A DNA stretch of 64,000 bases from Myxococcus xanthus. GTDB lineage: Bacteria > Myxococcota > Myxococcia > Myxococcales > Myxococcaceae. A program made the translations under genes and the position numbers. A model generated the notes under the pieces. That model searched no databases, was not told where the DNA came from, and was given only the letters and a program-made list of their open reading frames with translations. Every line of letters starts with the position of its first letter. Position 1 is the first letter of the stretch. The stretch lies in contig NZ_CP017174.1 of the NCBI RefSeq assembly GCF_006402735.1, positions 7,854,001 to 7,918,000 on the forward strand. The letters are read 5' to 3'. Of the stretch, positions 45,351 to 54,149 are shown in pieces.

Positions 45351-46295
45351 TCACTCCGGGTAGGAGGTCTTCGCCCGCGCCTTGCGTTCCTGCTCCTGCC
45401 GCTCCCGTTCGTTCAGGTGGCGCTCCATCTCGCTCGCGCCCGCGCGTCGTTCGCGCAGCTTCTCTGGATAGCGCGCGGCGATGAGGGGCGCGAAGTGCTC
45501 GAGCGCTTCCTTGAGGTCGGGGAAGGGCACGTCCGCCTTCTCGACCAGGATCTCCCAGGGCTCCGACATGGAGCCTCGGGTCATCTCGAAGCCGACCCCC
45601 TTGTCCGCCCAGGTCCCTGGGACGTCGATGAGGACGCTGATGTATTCGCCCACCGTGCACGACTCGATGAAGACCGACGTCGGGTGCTGGCGCTGGCCTC
45701 GCTTGTCGCGCCGCTGGTAGGTGAGCGAACAGGCCTCGAGCGGTCTCAGCTGCGCCTGGACATGAGTCAACTCGGGGAGACCTCCCACGTCCGAGGTCGT
45801 CAGGAAGCCACCTTTCTTGAGGCCCGTAATCACCACCCCAATGCCACTGCCGAGGGCCATCACGGAGCTGATGATGACCAACACCTTCGTGCTGGAGTGC
45901 TTGTTGACGGGGCCCTGCGTGGCTCCCGTCACTCCCGATGCGTTGGCTGGCACCTCGGAGGTCTGATGCGCGGCGCCCCAGGGCATGGACGCAAGGCCGA
46001 AGCCCAACACGAAGGCCGCGAACCCGGAGACGCCCTGCATCAACTTTGGCGTGAGTTCGAAGGGCACCACGCCGAGCGTATTGAGCCACGCAATGGTCCT
46101 GGCCTCCATGATGGCGTTGCGGGACATCATCACGCCCAGCGCCCCGACGAGGCTCACGAGGGACCACACGCCAGTGACGGCGGGCACGTCGGGACCCGCG
46201 CGATTGCGACGCCACCTTCCTATCCCCGCGCCCACCAGCATGGGAACCCACAACAGCACCGACCTGAAGAACATCGCGGACTCCATCCGATTCAT
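45351..46295 (-). CDS. Four-helix membrane protein with cytoplasmic or periplasmic C-domain
   Basis: 314 residues from the ATG at 46295; an ATG at 46301 and a longer frame to 46430 also exist, with AAGG best placed for 46295. Four hydrophobic helices are apparent (MFFRSVLLWVPMLVGAGIG; VWSLVSLVGALGVMM; GFAAFVLGFGLASM; KVLVIISSVMALGSGIG). A 120-residue polar domain follows (PTSVFIESCTVGEYISVLID), and the C-terminal end is a charged Arg/Glu helix. Family not recognised. Confidence 0.7.
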   Translation of the reverse strand: MNRMESAMFFRSVLLWVPMLVGAGIGRWRRNRAGPDVPAVTGVWSLVSLVGALGVMMSRNAIMEARTIAWLNTLGVVPFELTPKLMQGVSGFAAFVLGFGLASMPWGAAHQTSEVPANASGVTGATQGPVNKHSSTKVLVIISSVMALGSGIGVVITGLKKGGFLTTSDVGGLPELTHVQAQLRPLEACSLTYQRRDKRGQRQHPTSVFIESCTVGEYISVLIDVPGTWADKGVGFEMTRGSMSEPWEILVEKADVPFPDLKEALEHFAPLIAARYPEKLRERRAGASEMERHLNERERQEQERKARAKTSYPE

Positions 46296-46438
46296 GGACA
46301 TACCTTGCGTCAAGCCCAAACCCGCTCCAAGAACAAGTGCGACGCTCGCGCGAAGGACATGTCTCTGCGGGCTTGGACCTGTATCGCCCGGCGCACAGTC
46401 CGCGCACGCCCTCCAGCCCGCTCCCTCCAACAGGGAAA

Positions 46439-46468
46439 AGCCCGGCCACCCTTCGCGGGTGCCGGGCT
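46439..46468 (-). terminator. Rho-independent terminator after Cys-rich lipoprotein gene
   Basis: On the minus strand AGCCCGGCACCC pairs with GGGTGGCCGGGCT (12 pairs, one bulge) around GCGAA, followed by TTTTCCC. It lies about 30 bp beyond the stop at 46500. Confidence 0.8.
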
Positions 46469-46499
46469 CTTCATACCGCGCTCGCGGCTCCGAAAAGGC

Positions 46500-46841
46500 C
46501 TAGCAGGTCTTCCTGTAGAGCGCGAGGCAGTTGTCGACGAACTGCTTGTCGGTGCACTTGCCGTTCTGCTTGCAGGTCGCCCAGCCGTTGTAGCGAGGGT
46601 CCTTGCAGTACAGGAGCGTGACCCAACAGTTCGGGCCCATCGCGGAGACCTCACCGTCCGCGTCACCCATCGACGCCAGCGGCTCCTCTTCCGAGGTCAG
46701 GGGGCTGTAGTCGAGGTTGATGCTCTCACCGGACTCGGTCGTCACCGTCTCCACTGTGTCCGTCGGCGCATCCTCCGCGCCCACACCACAGCCCACGGCA
46801 GGAACCACGGCCAGCATGAACCCCAGGAGCAGCTTCTTCAT
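46500..46841 (-). CDS. Small lipoprotein with Cys-rich C-terminus
   Basis: 113 residues from the ATG at 46841, with GGAAGAGAG upstream. The lipoprotein signal MKKLLLGFMLAVVPAVGC is clear. An acidic Thr/Glu linker (residues 20-65) is followed by a compact C-terminal domain with six cysteines (GPNCWVTLLYCKD; WATCKQNGKCTD; NCLALYRKTC), probably three disulfides. Unknown family; surface-exposed in the periplasm or outer membrane. Confidence 0.85.
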   Translation of the reverse strand: MKKLLLGFMLAVVPAVGCGVGAEDAPTDTVETVTTESGESINLDYSPLTSEEEPLASMGDADGEVSAMGPNCWVTLLYCKDPRYNGWATCKQNGKCTDKQFVDNCLALYRKTC

Positions 46842-47035
46842 TGTTGTTCTCTCTTCCTCGGAAATTGAAACGCCTGAGGATGGCGTTGCCATGTGGACGC
46901 GTCCCGTCCACGCCCACCACCCTACGACGAAGATAAACCAGACCTAAAGCAGTAAATCAGGAATTAAATGAAACCACACAAATCCCCATCTTCCCTCCGG
47001 CAACAGCTCGCTCAGCGCCTCCAGGAACGCGACAC

Positions 47036-47677
47036 ATGAGCGATTTGGAGACGGCGTGGCATGTGGAACAGGCGGGCAAGACGGGTGCGGACCGCGTGCT
47101 GGCCCTGACGCGAGGTGACGCGACGGTGCTCGTGGTGGCGGATGGGGCGGGAAACTCACGACGTGGCGCCGAGGCCGCGGAGGCCGTGCTTCGTGGCGTC
47201 CAGGACGCCATGGAGGCCGGAGCCGACGCGGAACGCGCGGAGACCTGGCGCGACGTGCTGGTGCGGTGCGACGCGGAGCGGGTGGCCTCGGGACAGGGTG
47301 GTGAAACCACCGCCGTGGTCGCCTGTGTCACCACGCGGCGAGTGGTGGGGGCCAGCGTGGGGGACTCGGAGCTGTGGCTGTTCCAGGACGGAGAGCCGAC
47401 CGCGCTGACGGAGCATCAACACCGCAAGCCCCTGCTCGGCAGCGGGCTGGCGCGGCCCGTCACCTTCGAGCTCGCGTGGCGAGGCGGCATGCTCCTCGGC
47501 GCATCAGACGGGTTGTTCAAGTACGTCGACCTCCGTCTCATCCAGGAGCATGTGAGCCTCGCCGACGCAAACGCCGCGGTGCTCGCGCTCGCCGCGCTGC
47601 CTCGACTCGCGAGCGGCACGCTCCCGGATGACGTGGGGCTCGTCCTGTGCCGCCCGAGCGCTCCACGCCGGTGCTGA
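47036..47677 (+). CDS. PP2C-type serine/threonine protein phosphatase
   Basis: 213 residues; AGGAA is 8 bp before the ATG. PP2C motifs in order: VLVVADGAGNSRRGAEAA (metal Asp), GETTAVVACV, VGASVGDSELWLF, LLGASDGLFKYVD and LPDDVGLVLCR (final metal Asp). It removes phosphate from Ser/Thr residues and probably opposes one of the many myxobacterial eukaryotic-type kinases. It is shorter than typical PP2Cs (about 240-260) but complete in motifs. The next ATG overlaps its TGA, linking it to a small membrane peptide. Confidence 0.93.
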   Translation: MSDLETAWHVEQAGKTGADRVLALTRGDATVLVVADGAGNSRRGAEAAEAVLRGVQDAMEAGADAERAETWRDVLVRCDAERVASGQGGETTAVVACVTTRRVVGASVGDSELWLFQDGEPTALTEHQHRKPLLGSGLARPVTFELAWRGGMLLGASDGLFKYVDLRLIQEHVSLADANAAVLALAALPRLASGTLPDDVGLVLCRPSAPRRC

Positions 47678-47877
47678 TGCTGCCCTTCGCGCCGGCCTAC
47701 GAGAACCTCGACGCGCTGCGGGCGTCGGCCGCGTGGACGGTGCTGGACGAGGCCCTGCACTGGGGGCTCGCCGTGGGAGGCGCGCTCGTGCTGGCGGGCG
47801 GGCGCCTCACGAAGACGGTGAGGACGCAGCCGCCACCGGCGCCCCTCCCACTCGTGGAGAAGCGCCGGACGGCCTGA
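47677..47877 (+). CDS. Small single-helix membrane protein coupled to PP2C
   Basis: 66 residues from the ATG at 47677 that overlaps the PP2C stop (TGATG). YENLDALRASAAWTVLDEAL is an amphipathic N-terminal stretch, then WGLAVGGALVLAGG is a short hydrophobic helix, then a basic/proline tail. Translational coupling suggests it anchors or regulates the phosphatase. Family unknown; an in-frame earlier ATG at 47647 inside PP2C is less likely. Confidence 0.6.
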   Translation: MLPFAPAYENLDALRASAAWTVLDEALHWGLAVGGALVLAGGRLTKTVRTQPPPAPLPLVEKRRTA

Positions 47878-47881
47878 GCCG

Positions 47882-49387
47882 CTACTGCGGATCCCACCCC
47901 GCGTTCACCGTCATCCGATCCAGCGCGCGCACGGTGACGTAGGGGACGAAGCCCGCCGCGCGCGAGCGGGTATAGGCGTCCGCGACGTGCGCGGCCTGAG
48001 TAGCGTAGTCGGTGGAGAGCACCAGCTTGCCGGCCGCGCGGACCCGGGCCGCATTCGTCCGGTTCTCCTCGCACCAGCCCTCGTCGCAGGCGTTGTCGTC
48101 GGACCAGTACATGTCCTCCATGCCCAGCCCGTCGATGGCGGGCAGGTAGGCGGGGTCATCCACCAGTTCCGGGGAGTTCTGGGGCATCACCTTGAAGGCC
48201 GGGTTGCGAGCCTTGGCGTACTGGCTGATGCGCTCGATGAGGGCCACCATCTTCCGCGCGAGGTCGGCGCGGTTGGTGCCCGCGGAGTTCGCGGGAATCT
48301 CCTCGTACGTCACCACCATGTCCAGGTAGCACCCAGTGAAGCCCGCGGCGAGCGCCTGGTCGATGCGGCCCTGGACGATGGGCCACCAGCGCTCGTCCCA
48401 GTACTTCACGTACTGCTCGTCGGGCCAGCCGGCCACGGGGCCGAGCTTCAGGTCGTCGGGCACCTGAGGCCACTCGGGGCGGTACTCCTCGATGGCGCCA
48501 ATCTCGAAGTACGCGAGCACCTGCTTGCCCTTGGCTTTGAGCGCGGTGATTTCGGCAGCGGTGAACCAGCCATCGGAGCCGTCGCGCGACAGCTCGACGA
48601 TGGCGAGGTCGAACTTCGAGTTGGCGATGGTGTCGAGCTTCCCCTGGGGATAGTTCGTGAGCTGGTAGGTGAAGCTGTGGACGCCCTCCCACGATACGGG
48701 CGTGCCGGCGTCGGTCCCCGTTCCCGCATCGGAGGGGGTGCCCGCGTCGCCAGAGGTTCCCGCGTCCGTGGGAGTCCCCGCGTCGCCGGGCGTGCCCGCG
48801 TCCGAGGCGGCGACCTGGATGCGCACCACGAGCAGGTCCAGCAGCGACGCATCCGCCGTGGACGTCGTGCGGTAGCGCAGCGTCACCGGGCCTCCGCTGA
48901 CGAAGCGCTGGGGAGACGGCAGCGCGAGCGACGTCGCGGTCCACCTCCAGGACTGCGCGAAGGTGTTGTCGCCCACCAGCACCCAGGCGCCCGCCGCGTA
49001 GTCCCACGCCTCGAACAGCCAGCGCATCTGCGACTTGAGGGGCCCTCGATAGTTGATGCCCACCTCGGCGGCGACGACGTCGGCGGCGCCCACGTCCGCT
49101 GGGAGCGCGTACGTGCACGTGGCGGAGGCGCCGGGCGAGAACTCGACGTACTCCGCCCAGCGGTCCTGCGTGCCCGACAACGTCTGCGTGTGCAGCCCCT
49201 GGACGGTCTGCCCCGAGCCGATGGTGCCGCTCTCAACCTGGAGACTGGCGCACGTCAATGTCCGGGCAGCCGCGAGGACGGCCGTGTCCCCGCTCCGCTC
49301 CGCGCTGTCCGCGCTTCCGGAGGAACCTCCACAGGCGAACAGCGCGATGCACCACAGACTCGTCCACCCTACTACCGCGACTCGCAT
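47882..49387 (-). CDS. GH114-like (endo-alpha-1,4-polygalactosaminidase-type) lipoprotein
   Basis: 501 residues from the ATG at 49387. The signal ends IALFAC (lipobox). Residues 45-205 are a beta-sandwich. Residues 207-233 are a DAGTP-type tandem linker (SDAGTPGDAGTPTDAGT and on). The C-terminal 260 residues are a TIM-barrel of the GH114/TM1410 type: FDLAIVELSRDGSDGW, VLAYFEIGAIEEYRPEW, GCYLDMVVTYEEIPAN and GLGMEDMYWSDDN. Family members cleave alpha-1,4-linked polygalactosamine of fungal and bacterial biofilms. Substrate here is inferred from fold only. Suits a predatory lifestyle. Confidence 0.85.
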   Translation of the reverse strand: MRVAVVGWTSLWCIALFACGGSSGSADSAERSGDTAVLAAARTLTCASLQVESGTIGSGQTVQGLHTQTLSGTQDRWAEYVEFSPGASATCTYALPADVGAADVVAAEVGINYRGPLKSQMRWLFEAWDYAAGAWVLVGDNTFAQSWRWTATSLALPSPQRFVSGGPVTLRYRTTSTADASLLDLLVVRIQVAASDAGTPGDAGTPTDAGTSGDAGTPSDAGTGTDAGTPVSWEGVHSFTYQLTNYPQGKLDTIANSKFDLAIVELSRDGSDGWFTAAEITALKAKGKQVLAYFEIGAIEEYRPEWPQVPDDLKLGPVAGWPDEQYVKYWDERWWPIVQGRIDQALAAGFTGCYLDMVVTYEEIPANSAGTNRADLARKMVALIERISQYAKARNPAFKVMPQNSPELVDDPAYLPAIDGLGMEDMYWSDDNACDEGWCEENRTNAARVRAAGKLVLSTDYATQAAHVADAYTRSRAAGFVPYVTVRALDRMTVNAGWDPQ

Positions 49388-49619
49388 GTGCGCTCCCTGT
49401 CGCCAGAGCCGGGCCCCGCCCCGATGTCGATGCGCTCGGCGAACGTGACGGGCTTTAACTTCAGGCACCCGGAATCATCAACGCGATGTGGCGCGCGACA
49501 CGCGACATTCAGCCATGTCCTGGAACATTCGTTCCTGTCTGGATGGAGTGGTGCGTTGCAGGTGATGGGGTCTGGCCTCTGGTGGAAGGTACACGCGACC
49601 ACCGGAGCCAACGAGGCCG

Positions 49620-50807
49620 ATGCTAGCCGCGGACGGGAAGTGGAATAGGCTTGCGCCAAGGCATTCTCTCTCAGGAAGACTCCCCTTGGACCTCCCCTTG
49701 ACTCCTGCCCTGCGCATCAACCTGGGCAAGCGCGCTGGTGTCACCGGCGGCCTACTGGGCGTGCTGTGCGTGTGCGTCGAATTCTGTTTTCTGTTTCCCC
49801 ACTTGCTGGTGTCCAACGACGGCCGGGCCTTCTACGTGGAGCACCTGTGCGCTTTCCGGGGCATCCTCCAGGCCGCCATCGTCGCCACCTTCGCGCTGGG
49901 GGCCTTCAGCATGCTCACCTTGCGCTCCAAGGCGCATGGCGGCATCGCCATGCTGCTCGCGCTGGTGGCCATGCTGCTGGGCGGCAGCCAGGCGGAGCCG
50001 CTCACCCACCAGCCGCGTGCGCTAAGCGCGGGCCTGGACTATTTCGCGCTAGAGCTCCTCGTGTTGGGGCTCCTGTTCATCCCCATGGAGCGGCTATGGG
50101 GGCTTCACCCGCAGCGCATCTTCCGCGAGGGCTGGCAGACAGACCTCAAGCACTTCTTTGTCAGCCATGTGGGAGTACAGCTCATCTCCTTCTCGGTGAT
50201 GATTCCGGTGCAGGTCTTCTTCTCCTGGGCGGTGCGCATGGACTTCCAGGCCCATGTGGCCGCGCAGCCCGTGTGGCTGCAATTCTTCGAAATCCTCCTG
50301 GTGGTGGACCTGGTGAGTTACTGGGTGCACCGCGCCTTCCACCAGGTGCCGTGGATGTGGAAGTTCCACGCCATCCACCACTCCAGTCAGCAGATGGACT
50401 GGCTGGCCAGCTCGCGCTCTCACCTGGTGGACGTGCTCGTCAACCGGTTCGCGGGGTTCATCCCGGTGTTCCTGCTGGGCTTCAGCCCGGCCGCCATCTA
50501 CGGCTACCTCGTTTTCGTGTCCTTCCACGCCGTCTACATCCACGCCAACGTGAGCCACCGCTGGCCCTATCTCCGTTGGGTGTTCGCGACGCCCGAATTC
50601 CACCACTGGCACCACACGTCCGACGAGGAAGGCATCGATAAGAACTTCGCTGTCTTCCTGTCCTTCATTGATGCGGTTTTCGGCACCGCGCATCTGCCCG
50701 AGCACTGGCCGTCACGGTATGGAACGACGAAGTTCCAGCCTCCAGAGACCTACCTGGGACAGCTCGCCTACCCGTTCCAACGGCACGAAGAGACGCCTTA
50801 CGGATAG
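49620..50807 (+). CDS. Fatty acid hydroxylase/sterol desaturase-family membrane protein
   Basis: 395 residues from the ATG at 49620; a TTG at 49687 is possible. Six or more hydrophobic helices. The di-iron histidine motifs are present: HRAFH (HxxxH), HAIHHSSQQMDW (HxxHH) and, near the C-terminus, FHHWHHTSDEEG (HxxHH-type); DLVSYWVHRAF precedes the first. The family hydroxylates or desaturates lipids at the membrane using O2. Substrate unknown: sterol-like or hydroxy fatty acids are both known in myxobacteria. Confidence 0.9.
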   Translation: MLAADGKWNRLAPRHSLSGRLPLDLPLTPALRINLGKRAGVTGGLLGVLCVCVEFCFLFPHLLVSNDGRAFYVEHLCAFRGILQAAIVATFALGAFSMLTLRSKAHGGIAMLLALVAMLLGGSQAEPLTHQPRALSAGLDYFALELLVLGLLFIPMERLWGLHPQRIFREGWQTDLKHFFVSHVGVQLISFSVMIPVQVFFSWAVRMDFQAHVAAQPVWLQFFEILLVVDLVSYWVHRAFHQVPWMWKFHAIHHSSQQMDWLASSRSHLVDVLVNRFAGFIPVFLLGFSPAAIYGYLVFVSFHAVYIHANVSHRWPYLRWVFATPEFHHWHHTSDEEGIDKNFAVFLSFIDAVFGTAHLPEHWPSRYGTTKFQPPETYLGQLAYPFQRHEETPYG

Positions 50808-50940
50808 AAATGAAAATCGACCTCTTTATCCGCCGCCAAGGCGGGCTCGTCTCTCACCCCGAGCGTCTGGCGCCACCGGTAGAGCGTCTGCTCGGTGATG
50901 CCGTGCTTCCGGGCCACCTCCACCACGCTGGTACCAGGGG
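50808..50940 (-). pseudogene. IS3-type transposase OrfA fragment (HTH)
   Basis: The minus strand reads VVEVARKHGITEQTLYRW then RQTLGVRDEP, the helix-turn-helix of IS3-family OrfA transposases. There is no N-terminal start and no downstream OrfB, only about 40 codons. It abuts the hydroxylase stop. Remnant of an insertion sequence. Confidence 0.55.
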
Positions 50941-51003
50941 CTCACCTGGAGCCTGTGCGGACTTGCGGTGAGCCTGTCTCCAGCCACGCTCGAGTCCGGA
51001 GGG

Positions 51004-52223
51004 TTAGACCGCGCTCCGCGAGGCCGCGGTATCCGCCCTCGTGACGGCGGCGGCGCCAGGCGCGGGTGTCACCAGGCTGACCTTCAATTTCGTCCCGGTG
51101 GGTGACACCCCGAAGAAGGAATCATAGGCGTCGATGTGCTGCTGTCCCACCGTGTTCATGAAGTCCAAGAACGTGCTCGGCTTCGCAGGCAGCGGCGACG
51201 GCGTAAACATCTGCGAAGGCAATCTCACGTAGGGATTTGGGCTCGCAACAATTGGTACTTCGCGTTGATCGCATCATAAACAATGTCGGCGCTGAGACCA
51301 CTGAGCGGACCGTAGAGCGTCTGACAGGATTTTCCCTGGACATAATCCCACACGACATCGTTCTGCACATTGAAGGGCTGGATGTTCATCAGATTGGTCC
51401 AGCCGTGAGGCACCACATCGTACTGGTTCCAAATGACCTGATTCCAGAACCCATAATTTGCAATGCCGCGGATTGCCGTCGGCGGGAATATCGCACTGAA
51501 GACGTTGACGAATCCTCGATCTCCGGTCGAAGGGGCCGCCGTCGGCAGCACGTAGAGCGCGCCCCACCGACTTGCCGCGAAGGCGTTCGGGTAGAGCCAG
51601 AGGGCCAAGGTCGGGCTGAGCGAGCCACCCAGGCTGTGCCCAGCGAAAATCAGCGTCCCTTGGGAAGATTCATTGTCCTTCAAGAAGGATTGAATCGTTT
51701 TTTGCGTCTTCGGGTCCTGCATGTTCAGCAGATTCGTGGTTCCCCATGCGGCCCCCTGCGAGACGTACCCCACGTTCTTCGTGTCGGGCTTGTCACCATT
51801 CGCTGGGTTGATGCCCAGAGGGAAGCCGGTTGTGACCGTGACATTGTCGTCCAGACAATCCGTGTCATACCAATTGTGATCACCATCCTTGTTTCCATTG
51901 GTGCCAGCGACTGCCACGACATAGCAGTTGGCCGACGTATTGTAGGCAACGTACATGACGTGATCGGCCACTTTGGACACTCTCGATTTACCACTACAGT
52001 CCTTGTCAGCCTGGAAGACGCAGGGCCCCCACACTCGCGTCCACACGCCAAGTTGTTCGCTGTGCTTCGTCAGCGCGTCGTCTATGACCGGTCCAAGTTG
52101 CTGCTGGATGTCGGAGGCCGAACCTTCCAGATTGTCACCCAGATTGGAGAACCTTGAGAGTTTGAACACCGTTTGAATGATGTCGTAGCTCCCTCCGGCG
52201 TAGATTGGATTTGTGACTTGCAT
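51004..52223 (-). pseudogene. Lipase class 3-like gene with single-base frameshift
   Basis: The main frame (52223 to 51225, 332 residues) starts at the ATG with AGAGG 9 bp upstream and contains VVAVAGTNG and the nucleophile elbow FAGHSLGGSL (Ser197), as in class 3 lipases. It ends at an early TGA after LLRAQIPT. In the next frame the sense sequence resumes at once as NPYVRLPSQMFTPSPLP and QHIDAYDSFFGV, ending at 51004. Insertion of one base near 51238 would restore one protein of about 407 residues. Either a recent mutation or a sequencing error. No signal peptide is seen. Confidence 0.75.
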
Positions 52224-52888
52224 ATGACTCATCCTCTCTTTGGGTCGTGGTGAAGTCGTGTCCAGCAGGCCGCGAGAGCAAAGCCTCGCCGCGGCAGAGC
52301 ACTGCCTCTTGCCGGCCTCGGAGCATTCGATTACCGCTTCGAGACCTGTCACAAACCCAGAGCAGGAGACGTGCCAGCACCGCATGCCGCGACGTCCTGA
52401 GGCAAACGCACGCATGTCAGAACTGGCACCGGGTGTTTGACGCGTCAGCAGCAGGCTTGACGCGCCAGTGGACACGTTCATTTGCAATACCTCGTTCAAT
52501 GGGTCCTCAGCGCACCTGCGCCTACCCAAAGCCCTTTCGCCGCGGCATGTGTGCTTCAAAGCCACGTTGGGCAGTGCGCCACCCAGGGCGATGTCCGCCG
52601 GGCCCGTGCGAAGCTGAGCAGGCGCTGGCACGGCGCGTCTGGAAACCCTGGAGTTGGCGCAGCCACGACCCACGACTCTCTGGCGCCCTCCTCTCAATCA
52701 AGGGCGGCCAGGGCGGCAGTGTTCCCCAAGGCCGGGCACGGCCCCCTACACCGGCGCAGCGCGTGGCCTTGCTGGTACCAGTCCTCCGCCCGGCAAGAGG
52801 GCTCCCATTCCGCCTATCCTTGCCAGTTGCTGCCTCGACTGGAGCGCCGCTGGCCCGCCAGCGTCAGGGGGGAAGCACTCTCCCAGGT
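52224..52888. other. 665-bp scarred region
   Basis: No supported gene. Its interior carries one copy of the 58-bp direct repeat (52656-52713). The remaining short frames are not protein-like. Base composition resembles decayed coding DNA. Confidence 0.35.
52656..52713. repeat. 58-bp direct repeat, copy 1
   Basis: Begins ggcgcagccacgacccac and ends gcggccaggg; about 90% identical to 54092-54146, with a 3-bp and a 1-bp gap. The two copies flank a 1.4-kb segment with a membrane protein gene and a broken gene. Could be a duplicated gene end or scar of an insertion. Confidence 0.7.
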
Positions 52889-53608
52889 TCAAACGCGATG
52901 GCCGCCGTCGGTGTCGTCGGTGTCCTCATGGACGCCTGCCCCGCCCATTCCGATGCCTCCAGCGCCGGTACCTCCTCCTCCTCCGGCACCACCGCCCCCT
53001 CGTCCACCGCCCTTGTCGCCGCCCTTGCCCCCTCCTCCGCCGCTGGGACGCAATGGGCCCTGGTCGGGAATCGCGACCCCGTGGGGGATGGGCTCGAGGT
53101 CGAGCGCCCGGCGGATGAAATCGCGCAGCGATACGACCAGCCGCGCGGTGCCGACCTTGCGCCCGGCGACCATGTCCGCGGCAGCCTCCGCGGCGAGCCG
53201 CACCTGTTCCTCGGTGCCGAGCAGCATCACATCCGACAGCGCCGCCTCGACCGCATCGCGCGTGCGCCGACGGCGTTCGAGCGCTGGGTGGTCGAGCGGC
53301 GACGCAAGCACCAGGCCCTGCTCGGGCTCCTGTTCGAGTGGCTCGCCAGCCGCGAGCCGACGGCGCATGTCGCGCAGGTGGGTCGGGTCGACGACAAGCT
53401 CACCGGTGAATGAGCCGCCGAGCGTCTTGTATGCGGAGATCAGCGTCTTCAGCCGCTCGTTGATCTGGCGGTTCTCGCGTTCGCGTCGACGCTGCACGGT
53501 CTGCATCACCAGCAGGCGGATGCTGACGACGACCAGCGACACCAGCACGAGGCTGGCCAGCGTCGCCGCGAGGCCACGCCAGGAAGTGAAGTCGAGAGAG
53601 CTCATCAT
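52889..53608 (-). CDS. Membrane-anchored protein with Gly-rich tail
   Basis: 239 residues from the ATG at 53608 (another ATG at 53605). One N-terminal helix (LAATLASLVLVSLVVVSIRL) anchors the protein. A charged helical region follows (RRRERENRQINERLKTLISA), then PLDHPALERRRRTRDAVEAA and DMVAGRKVGTARLVVSLRDF. The last 60 residues are almost pure glycine with Lys, Asp and Arg. I recall small families with this architecture in many proteobacteria but cannot name one. It lies between the direct repeats. Confidence 0.65.
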   Translation of the reverse strand: MMSSLDFTSWRGLAATLASLVLVSLVVVSIRLLVMQTVQRRRERENRQINERLKTLISAYKTLGGSFTGELVVDPTHLRDMRRRLAAGEPLEQEPEQGLVLASPLDHPALERRRRTRDAVEAALSDVMLLGTEEQVRLAAEAAADMVAGRKVGTARLVVSLRDFIRRALDLEPIPHGVAIPDQGPLRPSGGGGGKGGDKGGGRGGGGAGGGGGTGAGGIGMGGAGVHEDTDDTDGGHRV

Positions 53609-53696
53609 CGGCGCGACGATAACGCGTCCACCGCACGGTCGCCTCGACGCGCTCGCGTGTGCCACTGACCCGTCTTGCTGAGGAAGTGCTGCCGCG

Positions 53697-54081
53697 ATGG
53701 AGTCCTTCACCCAGCAGCCCCCTGTGGCCGTGGTGGCGGCGGGCAATCACGCGCTCGCCACGAAGCCGGACCAGGAGCGCTTCAGCCTCCAGGTGCAGCA
53801 GCGCCGATTCGGGTTGTGGCTCAACGAGAAGGGCGCCGTGCGCGGCCAGGTGGAGCTGGGCTTCGTGGACTTCGCCAAGGCCACGCCCACCGTGCAGGCC
53901 CTGCCGCGCCTGCGCATCGAGCGGGCCGAAGAGCCGCGTGGGCGTGAGCGCGCTGGCCACCGGGCTCACCTTCGCGAGCACTGGGGGCGCCGAGGACGGT
54001 GAGGCGCTCGCCGCCCATGCCGACCTCGGCGCCGAGTGGGCGCAATCCCCAAGCACCACGCTCCGGGTGAAGCAGGTGTAG
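53697..54081 (+). pseudogene. Frameshifted outer-membrane-like protein remnant
   Basis: The first frame encodes RRFGLWLNEKGAVRGQVELG and FVDFAKATPTVQALP, alternating polar/apolar as in beta-barrel strands. From about 53935 the sense continues in another frame as SRVGVSALATGLTFASTGGA and HADLGAEWAQSPSTTL, ending at 54081. A frame change is needed to join them. Short for any porin. Probably a remnant; identity uncertain. Confidence 0.45.
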
Positions 54082-54091
54082 TGCCGAGCCT

Positions 54092-54146
54092 GGCGCAGCC
54101 ACGACCCACAACTCTCTGCCGCCCTCCTCAAGCAAGGCGGCCAGGG
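54092..54146. repeat. 58-bp direct repeat, copy 2
   Basis: Partner of 52656-52713 in the same orientation. It starts 10 bp after the end of the broken porin-like gene and stops just before the AlkD-like gene's 3' end. Confidence 0.7.
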
Positions 54147-54149
54147 ACG

